Shown in pieces: positions 9,946-20,299 of a stretch of 64,000 bases of DNA. The notes below the pieces were generated by a model. The model was not told the origin of the DNA, did not search any database, and saw only the letters and a list, made by a program, of their open reading frames with translations. Location: NCBI GenBank assembly GCA_942486035.1, contig CALNXK010000081.1:738001-802000 (forward strand), given 5' to 3'. A program made the position numbers and the translations under genes. The DNA is from Porites lobata. Taxonomy: Eukaryota > Cnidaria > Anthozoa > Scleractinia > Poritidae. Position 1 is the first letter of the stretch, and each line of letters starts with the position of its first letter.

Positions 9946-12900
9946 CTGAAAAAAGAAAAAAATACACCGCTAGGTATAAAAGTGCTTCTGCCTGCATAAA
10001 GCCGGACCATTGATGTAGATCAACAGACGAATTCCCCTGGAAACTCCGGGAAATATTCTTATCAACAGCGGTGAAAAGAAATAGACAAACGTTTATCCCA
10101 AAGAAATAAAGAAATGCCTTTTAAAGTTAAAGGCAGAGAGGAAATATACCATATACCATTTCTGGCAGAAAAGGCACCCCTTTCGAATTCTTTCTATTTG
10201 ACCATGACAAATAGTATACCTTTCACACACCCAGTTCAAAGCACTGCATCCCTTTTAACTGCTGTAAAAGTATCGTCTTTCTAATATGATTAAATCAGTG
10301 AACCTGGAAGTTTTCTTGTCTTTTTCACAGCCATAATTAAAATGTGTCTTATGACCCTTCTAGTTCTAGCTTGTTCCAGGCTTTCGGATTGTTTGGTGGG
10401 TGCAAAGATCGGAGAGATGTGAAATGGATACCTGAACCCTTAAGGTGCCCCCTTTAACCCTTTAAGTCCCAATAGTGACCAACATCAATTTTCTTCTAAC
10501 TATATTCATACAATGTCAAGAGATCAGGTTATGAGAATTAATAAAATGATCACCTAAGAGAAAATGCTTTGATCTTTTATCAAATTCTCTCTACTCATTC
10601 TTTAAGGAAATGTATAGAGATCAGTTTGGAGAATTTTTACATGTGCATTGCAGGTTAAAGGGTTAAGGCGGAGTCTCGCCGAATAGGCTATTATAGGAAG
10701 TGCCCCGCCGGGGGACGCTAAGCATTTTTTCCAGCCCTACAACCTTTCTGCCGGGTATCAAACAGCTGGATATGTTCTAACTACTGAGTTCAGTGAGAGA
10801 CTGATATCGCACAAGGTAGTGTGTAACAAGGTTCGTCTGTAGTCGTACTGCTATAGTAATGCATTCTTTTATTGTCCTTAATAACTGTGACATTTTGACA
10901 AGCTAAGCAGCCACCTTCGCCTGGGTGGAACTATTAGGGACCTTAAGATCCGACGACGGCGACGGCAGCGAAAACATCGCTTAAAAAGTGAATTCGCGTT
11001 CATCCAGTCTTCATCGCGACAGTTCCAACTCACCTACTTTGTCAAATGTAGGCGAACTCTCCTGGAGTTGAATTCCTAAAAAACATATCCAAGTACAGAA
11101 TGAGAAAGAAAATTTCATAGTAGCTTGTTTACGTCCTCCATAAAACGTGAAATAAGGCATTTTCACGTCGTAGTCGTGCAGTGACGACAAAGAAATGTAC
11201 AAAGAAGAGAGATGCACGTGCAAAATTGTTGTTTTGCTAATTAAACCTATTGCTTTTGTGACGTTCCCGTTGCCGTCGCCGTCGTCAGATCTTAGGTCCC
11301 TATTCCCGGGAGGACGACGGGTAGTTGCTCCCGTATATTGGCCAGGCAGGTATGTGCTGCTTAGGGTTTGCTTTTTGCCTCTCTGACTCTAGAACAGGGT
11401 AAAAAAATTAACCACTCGTTATATTTGGAAGAGGGATATTTTTCACTTATCAGTTTGACTGTGGAACAGGGTCTATTTCCCCCCATAATCCCTGATTATT
11501 CTGATGATGATTCTCAATCAAGCTTAAGTGCATTCCAAGGTAAATACTGATAATGACAATAATGACAATGTGTACATATTTCATGATATTTTTTCGCTTA
11601 TTGCCTGAAAAAGGATCTATTTTTTTTTCCAACTATTGTCTGAATAGGGTCGCAAATTTTTTTCTCTAGTATAGTTTGAAACAAGTCCAGAGCCCCAAAG
11701 ACTCATCAGTACATCCATATATATAGCAAATCTAAGGAGATATTCCCGGGAGAACTGCTAGTACGGTCATTTGTTAAAATGGAAAATTCGAGAAATCGAA
11801 ATTAACTGCTTACCTTCACAGTGTCGCCCAGTGTAATCTGCTGAACACACACACCGGTAATCATTGTTCTCATAGATTGGATAACAAGTTCCTCCATTTT
11901 TACACAATGTCTTGTTACTTCCACACTTATTCTATAGACAATGGAAATTTTAAACATGAATAAGTTAGTTACCATGACAAGTTAGTAGTTAGTGTGTCAA
12001 TTTTTTTTCCGATATGTGTCATAGTGGAGAAATTTCAGAAAGGTAGTGTTCTAATCTACGCCTGATACCGACCTAGCCGATTTTAGAATTTAGCAGCTTT
12101 TCGGTTATATATTTTTTTCTTTTTTTTTTCAAATGGTAAATGCTACTTTCCAAACAAGGCATTTATCATTTGGCCAAACCGTGAAAGAACATTTTGCTCA
12201 TGTAAATGACAAACAGTTAGTGTATCAGTCTTGGTCAAATGATCGAGGTCTTTAAAGCTAGCATCTTGAAAACAGCAAAAGAAACACCATAGTCTCCCGG
12301 TTTTCTTGTTTACTGGAGATTACGTGATTAAAACAAACCACGGGTTAGCTCTGAGAAAAGACTGTTTGGCCAGTACTTACGCATGCGCAAAGTCATATCA
12401 CCTGGCCATGGTTAAGCACCACTTTATATGGAATTATTTTAAGAAGTAAACAACTATTTACAGGAAGAAGTAAACAAACACCGTCTAATTTATTTCCTTT
12501 TCACATGCATTCATAGCCTGCGAGTAGAGAGGAGAAGTCGCCACTACTCGTTGCCATGGTAGCGAAATTGCTCAATCTGAATTGTAGAAAAAACGAAAAA
12601 ATTAACAAATATTACTTTTCTGCGACCTTCTGTGGTTTGCACTTAGGAACAAAACGGTAGCTCATACTTTTCCGGCCATCGTTCGTCAATGCAAATAACC
12701 GTCTCTTCGATCTTCAAGAAAGATTGTCAGTTGAGAGATCAGAAATTTAGGTACCATAAGAAAGTGATGTCACAATTTTCTCTCTATACTTACCTTTTTA
12801 AAAAAATGGTGGAAGTTGTCACTGTGACTGTAATTGGCTATACTATTGTACTTGTCAGTGCTGATCAACTCACAGCACTGTTTATTTGTTGTTGAATTTC

Positions 12901-13129
12901 CCAAGTTGAACGAAAGGCACCGTTTCCATCGCATTACACATTTCATGGCGCAATCTTCCATTGAATCAACAACAGAAGAAGATATCTTGTGGCTTGTTAG
13001 GCGATGAAAAGGATCCAAATCAAAGCTAATATACTGAAAAACAGTTGCTGCCGAGCCATGACATCTGATCGGTATCTCTTGGACGTGTAAAGATAACGCA
13101 GAGAGGATAATTATTGCGATACCTTGCAT
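9305..13129 (-). CDS. Secreted PAN/Apple-EGF-fibrinogen-domain lectin (ficolin/FReD-like)
   Basis: Three exons on the minus strand, 13129-12794, 11931-11814 and 9945-9305, join in phase (0, then 1) to give 364 residues. Residues 1-17 are a signal peptide (hydrophobic GIAIIILSALSL). A PAN/Apple domain spans about 23-112, with the Cys pattern C...DCAMKC...RCLSFN...CCEL. An EGF-like domain follows at 113-151 with six cysteines (KCGSNKTLCKNGGTC...CVCSADYTGRHC). Then comes a fibrinogen C-terminal domain (about 158-364) with YCDM, GGGWMVILRR, a calcium-site-like DSDND segment and WGGWWFKNC. FReD lectins bind acetylated sugars on microbes or host glycans; an extracellular recognition role is inferred. 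The start is the Met directly before the hydrophobic core; an upstream in-frame Met at 13249 would bury the signal. Introns carry repeats. Confidence 0.9.
10453..10666. mobile_element. TTAACCCTTTAA-ended dispersed element, intact copy
   Basis: It has ends ttaaccctttaa and ttaaagggttaa in inverted orientation, 214 bp long, in lectin intron 2. Related copies are at 9050-9222, 21300-21462 and 31440-31600, sharing gatcac(c/t)(t/a)aag, ctttgatctttt and ggagatcagt blocks. Confidence 0.7.
10935..11302. mobile_element. 368-bp foldback element with CGACGGCGACGG ends
   Basis: tagggaccttaagatccga with cgacggcgacggcag is mirrored by gccgtcgccgtcg with gatcttaggtcccta. It lies in lectin intron 2. The internal sequence is non-coding. 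Confidence 0.75.
11814..11931 (-). CDS. Lectin exon 2: EGF-like domain
   Basis: 118 nt, acceptor ctatag|AAT, donor TGTGAAG|gtaagc. It encodes one complete six-cysteine EGF module (CKNGGTC, CVCSADYTGRHC). This is a classic single-domain exon, too short for a simple ORF scan. Confidence 0.9.
12794..13129 (-). CDS. Lectin exon 1: signal peptide and PAN/Apple domain
   Basis: It has 112 codons and ends FFKK|gtaagt in phase 0. The cysteines and the DCAMKCVMRWKRCLSFNLG core fit PAN_1/Apple domains. Confidence 0.85.
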
Positions 13130-13463
13130 AACGATCTTGGTTAGTTTTGACTGAAGACAGGCAAACCTTGTTACTGAAATTAGTGTAAGCGTTACCGCCT
13201 TATACGTAAAAAAAGGTATTTGTGTCATGTATATTGAGAAGCAAACCAATTTACACCTAAACTCGACCGTCTAACTATATGTAATTAAGACAATTAACAA
13301 CTTCAGTTTTTTATGATTTCTTGCTATGCATGTTATAATGCTGTTTTATATTCCAATATTATTTTCTCCAAAGGGCTTTTTGACAACCTTACAGCAATTT
13401 CGCTCAGCTATTTGCTGTACTACTGCATGAGAAACTTCTGCAATTTGATTGGCTTAGAGCAGT

Positions 13464-13496
<33 letters not shown>

Positions 13497-13554
13497 GAAA
13501 ATTACAAACCTTTTGCGGGTAGTAGTATAAAAAAATAAAAGCAAAATTTGTACG

Positions 13555-13682
13555 TGATATTTGGCATAAATACCACCTGGGATATTTCAAAACTGTCTAC
13601 AAATTTCACTCGCCTAACGGCTTGTGAAATTACGTATAACAATTTCGAAATATCACTCAGGGTATTTATGCCAAATATCACT
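13555..13682. mobile_element. 128-bp foldback element
   Basis: gtgatatttggcataaatac and gtatttatgccaaatatcac are perfect inverted ends of 20 bp. Inner arms containing tgggatatttc/gaaatatcac and aatttcac/gtgaaatt also pair. Confidence 0.8.
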
Positions 13683-14639
13683 ACAAATCATGCTATTACC
13701 AACACTAATTTTCGTGGTTCTAGAAAATCAAATTTGACAAGTTTTTCGAATTTTGTTTTTGGTCATGAAAAAGTATCGACTCCTATCAACTAAAAAGAGA
13801 AAGAAAATTAAAAAGTTGATTTTATGTTAACACCTAAGCTAAAGCTACTACTTTTGATTAACAATAGACCTGACTAGTTGGATTTTACTAATTCATGTTA
13901 TTTATTTTTTTCTTGCGATTTTTAGGAAGTCGCAATTGATAATTATCACACTTTTGTTTCTTCACTTAAAGCTAAGATGTAAAAGGCAAAATGGGCTTAT
14001 TGCAATTACTCTGTACAATAGGCCAGGGTCATTTAGTTCATTTACTCAAAAGCCAGTCGTCATTTTGGTATGAAAGCGGCGCTCGATCGCGACGATCCTC
14101 CGGAACTGTGGCTAAAACATTGTAGTAGTCAATAGACTGGTTTTTTGTTATTGTTGCAACAACCAAAACTAAAAAAAAGATCTTATTAACGACCCCACAA
14201 CATTACATAAACTTCACAATCTGAGACTAAGGGGGTAATTACATGAGACCGGGACGAACTCAGACCGGTACAAATTTGTAATTTGTGCAGCCGTTTTCAT
14301 GAGTCCCAGACGAAATGCTTGGTCGATTAAATGAGACTGGTACCGAACTCAAAAACAGGAGATTCTCGGGAGCTATATAACTTTCACAATTCGATTATTG
14401 AACATATTACTTACTAACTGTCCTAACTGGCACATGATTTATGCCACTAGACAGTGAGTAGACAACCGAAGAGTTTACTGCTCCCAGAAAATTATAAGCT
14501 TTATCTAACGCTCGTCTGGTGGGCTGTTAGTATTTACTGCACAGCATCTTAAAATTGTACAATCCCTCACATTAATCTACAATTTGAAAGTTACTTCCAA
14601 GTCTTGTTTACTGATGTTATCATTCATTCATTTATTAGA

Positions 14640-15060
14640 CTTTATTTGGTAAAGCAGGTTAAGTTAAAAGGCAGCTAAAGCTGATGTGGACCTGCTAATG
14701 AACTATTATTGATTATATACGAATAAAATGAAAAAATATACAGAAAATAGGTATATGAAAAGAATAAATATATAGTAGCTAGATAAAAGACTAAAAGTTA
14801 ATAACAATTAAAATACTATTTCTTCTTGTTGAAATTTATATTGTCGAACAAGGGTCTATTTTTCTCAAGAAGCTTTTAGAAAATGTTTAGACTTGGTAAT
14901 CTTTTCAAAATTGTCTGGAATGGAGTTCCAGAACAAAGCTCCCCTATATCTAATTTACAGCAATAAATATAAAACTTTGCCATTAGAATAAGGTGATTTA
15001 CAATGACCAAATCTTCTTCTGTATTAATATACCAAATCAAACATTGACAACCGACAAACA
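14640..15060 (-). pseudogene. 5'-truncated LINE tail (end of reverse-transcriptase ORF and 3'UTR)
   Basis: On the minus strand around 14950-14870 the frame reads RYRGALFWNSIPDNFEK, then ITKSKHFLKAS and a stop. This matches the conserved C-terminal end of many invertebrate non-LTR RT ORFs (YRGxxxWNSLP). Upstream there are stops and frameshifts. Downstream (to 14640) is A/T-rich 3' tail. The RT core is absent. Confidence 0.6.
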
Positions 15061-15868
15061 CTAGACAGATACACCTTGATCAATGCCAGCCAAGCATGTC
15101 ATCATAGGCTTAAATTGACCGTTACTCATTACGCATGCGTAAACCGAAAACAATAAGAAGCCGAACCATAAGGATTACGCACAGATTTGTTATAAATTGT
15201 TTTTACCTAACGATTAATTCAATATATATAGATTTAGCCAGGCGTATATAAATACGTGACCAAATAATTTTTGAAAGGGAACTTCTTGAACTCACCTGTG
15301 TTCCCTGATCTATCAATGGTTTGAGTTACAAAACGAACTAGCGAACGGATCATTTCTTGTGTCCCGTGTACATAGGTATTGCATGCGATACTGCTACAGG
15401 CAAACAATTATGTCCACCTGTCAAGAGTGTCCACATTTCCTTGCGAGGATGGATTTGCTCAACGGCTCAGCCGACACTGATTTCAAGCGTGCAAACTTTG
15501 TGCCTTTAGTTTAAGTCGGTATGAACTCAAAAGAAAAATTGATGACTATGATTCATGTATCCTAAAATTATTTATGTCACAAACGACATTTTTCTCTTTT
15601 GTCTGTCCTGTTCAGTTCTCGTTGTTATTGTTGCCTCACTGTGGCCTTCGTAGCAACACCGACGTAGCAAGCGTTTCCAATCGAATTATCACTCCTCTTT
15701 TCTGCTCCCGTCCCAACTTTCTCGTCGAACTCGCGCAGAAACAAGCTTGCTACGTACGCTACACAAACTACAAAGTCTTCCTTCAAGTTCTTTTTTTCTA
15801 GAGACATATTCATCGGCTTTTGAAACAGCGTAGCCAACACTTGTTAGCACTAAGTCACCAAAGGACAC

Positions 15869-15916
15869 CCCCCCCCCCTAAAAAAAAAAACAAAACAAAA
15901 CAAAACAAAAAAAAAA
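15869..15916. repeat. Low-complexity poly-C / CAAAA tract
   Basis: A run of about ten C is followed by A-rich caaaa units. It is a simple repeat. Confidence 0.8.
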
Positions 15917-16070
15917 CTATAAATGATTTTCATAAGAAATCCTTTACATGAAAGAAACTATAAGAGGTGAAAGTCGGCATTTATCTAATTATTATTGTGC
16001 CATATAATTTAAGCCTAAATATTTTTAAAAAAGTTATTTGTAGTCTTCGTAAATAGAAGAAGACATTTTG

Positions 16071-16161
16071 ACGCCCGGTTTCCATATGATCGCTACGATC
16101 GCTGCGATCGCTGAGAAAAAAAAAATTCAGCGATCGCATCGATCTTATGGAAACCGGGCTT
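16071..16161. mobile_element. 90-bp hairpin element
   Basis: gcccggtttccatatgatcg is mirrored by cgatcttatggaaaccgggc, with gcgatcgctga/tcagcgatcgc in the inner arms and a poly-A loop. It is an almost complete palindrome. Confidence 0.75.
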
Positions 16162-16184
16162 TAATGGATTGAAATGTATATCTG

Positions 16185-16330
16185 GCCCCAGTTGTTCAAA
16201 CGTTGGATAGCGCTATCCACCGGATAAATCACTATCCAGCGGATAGCGTAATTGATTTCCGTAATACTTATCAGCTGGATAGTGATTTATCCGGTGCATA
16301 CCGCTATCCAACGTTTGAACAACCGGAGCC
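16185..16330. mobile_element. Foldback element, GTTGTTCAAACGTTGGATAG family, copy 1
   Basis: gttgttcaaacgttggatag is mirrored by ctatccaacgtttgaacaac, and ggataaatcactatccag by ctggatagtgatttatcc. A diverged second copy lies at 29434-29567. Confidence 0.85.
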
Positions 16331-17013
16331 AGTTGTTTATGTGGTTCAAACGGAAGTATTTAACGGTTTTACATTTAAACAGTCCTATCTGTTTTGTTTA
16401 ATCAAATGAAGAATGATCCTCGCAATGTAGTTTCCGAGGAATTAAACTTAAAATGACAAAATCAGATCGAATCAGAGCTTCGTGTCCTCATGCCGTGACG
16501 CAGTGCGTGACGATATCGAGGACATTTGCGTTGAAGAGACCGATTATGGTAACATCTATATTTTCTGAGGAACACCTTTTTTTGTTCCCCTTCCAAAAAT
16601 TTATCATGTAAATCGATTAGATTATAGATTTATATACACTTTGATGGTTACACTAATATTCTTTAACAGACGCATACGCTTAAATAATAATCATAAAATT
16701 ATTCGTTCAAAATATCTTCTCCTTTCTGATTGGCTCAACCTCCCCGGATACTTCTTAATTCCTCCTTCGATAACTGGGAAGTTTTAGCGTCGATAAGGAG
16801 CATGCAATTACAAGAAGCCCACTACCCCACTCAAAGTTAGTACATGCTAGGGGAAGTCACCGGCTTGCGACGATTCCAAATCTTGCGATTTACCGCTCAC
16901 ATTTAAACATATATTACATATCGCGCGTGTTTTTGAACAAACTAAAGTAAACATTTAAAATACTCTGCTGCCAAAGCCGGAAAACAGTTTGAGAACCTAC
17001 AACAAATGACCCA

Positions 17014-17243
17014 ACTAGAATTTGCGGGAGCTTTTTTCTGGCTGAAATTTTCGAGAAGATAAGTTTTGATCCCTATCATTTTCGAATCACTAGACTTTCA
17101 GCTAGGAAATCCTAACAGATGAAAAATTCTTAGGGAATAAAAATATGCCTATATCTACCGTTTAAATACTAAAACACGTTTAACAATGCTATGTTTAATT
17201 TAAGTGGTTTTGAACTATATTCTCGTTCGGTGTCCCTGAATAG
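17014..17243 (+). repeat. GTGTCCCTGA-ended dispersed repeat, partial copy
   Basis: The segment is visibly near-identical to 42208-42430, with shared blocks such as gataagttttgatccctat, tcactagactttcagct and atatgcctatatctaccg. It ends ctcgttcggtgtccctga. Confidence 0.75.
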
Positions 17244-19617
17244 AAAAGATGTAAGCAAGAAAGTAATGAAATATTTGAGGACAAACAGCGTATCACGTAC
17301 ACTGAGCTTTCTATTTTCTTCCGGGCTGTGAAGACCAGACCAATTTCATCCTAAATATTGTAGTTTCTGATCGACTAGACGAGGAAGTTGAATTGAGTTT
17401 AAAGTCAAGTGAAAACGTGCTATCTAAAGTTACGGATATGGTGTCCAATGTTTACTACCACAGCATAAGAGAAATGTCTGAATTAAATGGTTATGGTTAT
17501 TCTCGTGGGATTTGTCATGTTTACATTCGGGACCTCGGTGGATCCCGTTCCAAAAATTTACTTGATAATTCTGACCTTGCTTTCAGGAGCTGCATCTCGA
17601 TGCGTTGATGCGTAATCGACGGGTTGAGAAAAGTCTAGCAGTGAAAGGGTAATTGTTTGTATTTAAAAAAAGAAAATCGCACAATCTTTGTGGTTGAGCT
17701 TTTAATTCTTTGATGAACGCATGCGCAGTGAATATGGACAATTATCCTTCGGAGGTCGCAGATTCTGTGAGCTTCTGTGAGGCCCCGAGTGACAATAATA
17801 TGCGATGCACTATTTTTATGCTTTTTCGACTTACTTCTCTTCTTCACTTACAATTAAAAAATTTAGGAAACCTTCAGCAGAGTAATTTTATACTCTCAAT
17901 CGTGCGTATCAGAACCCCGATTCCTCAACTCACGTCATTTGCTAATCCACTGCGATCACCTCAACCTTTGATGGTTTTTTTATCTAGTGAAAAATATCGT
18001 TTGTTAAAATTGTTTTCTTCCTAGCAGGTAGATTATGCTGCAGAGAGTGTGTAGAGGATACTGGGCCCAGCGTCACAAAAAAAGACTCACGGACCAAGCA
18101 AAGAAATTTCTGAGAAAACTAAGGCCCGGTTAAGAGCCAAATCTAATTCGAATTAAGGTCAACTCAAACTATTTGGACCACCTGAATTGATTTAGACGGA
18201 GATCTCAATTCCATTGGAACTAAATTCAAAAGGAGAAAAATGCTCATTTTTGTCAAACTGCTTGCAAAATACCTCACTGTAATTAATTAGGCACATTAAA
18301 AGTTCGGCGTCTGAATGAAAGCTGTTCGAAAAGTCGATCTACTGTCAAAAAAGTCGATCTACTGTCAAAATTTCCGGTCGGGCTAGGAGGCAAGAACGGC
18401 TGAGCAGTTTCAAAGAGAAAAGCTTACAATTTTACCTGTCTCTCACATAGGGTTTCTGTGTTACTTAGACTCAGACGAGATTTTGTTATAAGGAAGATGA
18501 TTAGAAAAAATTATGAATGCTGCTTTGCGAAGATTTCTTAAAAATTTCATGTTAAAACCCTTCAGAAGTGTTGTAGGGAGACTACAAAAGTAAGTAGCTT
18601 TTTGCATTCCAACGTGTTCATTGCGTTTGGTTGTTTCCTTCTTATCTGAACCATTACTTAATTTTGCCGACATATATACATGCGCAATCAGTACGGACTG
18701 CGAGTGTGGACTTCAATGCGGAAGACCTTAGACAACGATGACCTCAATCGGGTTGGGCGTCCAGCGGTTTTAGTGAAAACAAGGGTTTGGGCGGGATGCT
18801 TAGTCTCGCGGGCTCATAAGACCTGGTCTCGGTCATTCTTACTTCAGGATTTTCCTTTAATGCGGGGAGCTGGAAAGGAGTGCAGCTGTGCTGTGAGCCC
18901 TCCCGGATAATCCGGGAGACTCCAGATTTTGGACCGTATCTCCCGGTCTCCAGATTAGAGTATGAAATCTCCCAGATATTCTCCAAAGTTTGCAGTTTAG
19001 TTGTAGACTCGACTTTCCGACAATAAGCTTTTAAATATTTCGTGTTGTTTGAGCTATTTTACTGTTAACATGGTTAACATTGAACGTTTCCTCAAAAACT
19101 TCGGTATGATATATTATGCCACAAGCATTTTCTGCACAAATGACATCATACACCGTGTGATATGACATCATCTATCATCCCTTCCCTATCAATTCTCAAT
19201 ATTTGAAGACGTGGCAGGTTAACAGCCCTGTGCAGAGTGGAAGCAGGGCTTGCTGGGAAGACCCTTGACCCTGCTGTGCTAAAAACTAGTAATAACCAAA
19301 GATTGGGGAGTGCAAGAGGACAAAGATAAAACTGCTCTTGGGCCAAAACTGTGCATTGTGAAAATTTTGTATGATGGAAGTTCAAACTACACATGATTAG
19401 GTTACAAGTGAGAGAAGGTCCAAACGTGCGTGATCAGATTGCGTTCTATGCATTCCATTCATTGTTGGATGGTGGAAGTCCAAAGGAATGCTGGGCTACA
19501 TATGTGCTCTGCATGTGTAATAAAAACCTGGAGATGATTGCAGGCTTCTCTGGTCACTTGCAATAATATCCCCAGATAAGCGGTCAGTTGCACGCGGGGA
19601 TGAGTCAGTATTCTAAC

Positions 19618-20003
19618 TTAATATATAAACACCAATGAAATATCATGTGAGCTTTTGAGTGAAGACATGATACCTTCACTGTTATGGTCTCCCTCTGCGT
19701 TTTAAATTATAGTAATTACATGCGCACGCATAGGTTTGTAGTGAACCGCCATGTTGTCCGGATCCATTCTCGGATTTCTCGTCAGTACATGACATTCACA
19801 TAGGACACGGCTGCCATGGCTACATAATAAATTGTGCATTTCAAAGCAAAAACCTATTAAAGTGAAAAGGTTTGGTATTTTAATCGTGTTTATATAAAAA
19901 ATAGAACATTACATGGCCACTTGGAGATAGGAATATCTTCTCTGCACTCACTCATGAATTACTTTTCAACACTTCTGTATCTCTGTACAGCCATGTAATA
20001 TCC
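19618..20003. mobile_element. Dispersed foldback element, copy B (reverse orientation)
   Basis: It begins atatataaacaccaatgaaat and ends agccatgtaatatcctct, the mirror order of the 2910-3236 copy, and shares gccacttggagata. It stops about 90 bp from the RPL10A poly(A) signal. Confidence 0.6.
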
Positions 20004-20092
20004 TCTATCTGACCTGTCAGAATAAGATTGGGGTCAGAAATGCTAACTAGTACTCCACGAACGCAGACTACTTTCGTCAGTTGTAAGATTAT

Positions 20093-20098
20093 TTTATT
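20093..20098 (-). terminator. Poly(A) signal AATAAA of RPL10A
   Basis: Plus-strand TTTATT lies 30 nt beyond the RPL10A stop codon. A very short 3'UTR is usual for ribosomal protein mRNAs. Confidence 0.7.
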
Positions 20099-20128
20099 CT
20101 TTAAACATTAAGCTTTCAGTGAGACAAG

Positions 20129-20299
20129 TCAATACAAACGCTGAGGCTTTCCCATTGTGCTCTTAACGTAGAGAGCACGTACATTCTGCCAGTTCTTCTT
20201 CAACAGCGACACCAAAAAGTTGACAGCAAGATAGACATTTGCCACAAGTTCATCATGGGACATCTCAACATGACCAATGGCCACAGCAAGACACAGAAC
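20129..20299 (-). CDS. RPL10A: RPL10A coding exon 4
   Basis: The acceptor is taatcaccag|GTT. It encodes VLCLAVAIGHVEMSHDELVA and runs to the KPQRLY end and TGA. Confidence 0.95.
   Translation of the reverse strand, partial: VLCLAVAIGHVEMSHDELVANVYLAVNFLVSLLKKNWQNVRALYVKSTMGKPQRLY

Larger units (their letters stand above)
13130..20092. other. 7-kb intergenic region of repeats, no supported gene
   Basis: It separates the 5' end of the lectin gene from the 3' end of RPL10A. It holds the foldback elements at 13555-13682, 16071-16161, 16185-16330 and 19618-20003, a LINE tail at 14640-15060, a direct-repeat patch around 14237-14352, low complexity at 15869-15916, and a dispersed copy at 17014-17243. 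Apart from the LINE tail, no ORF shows a family motif or plausible splice chain. Confidence 0.55.
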
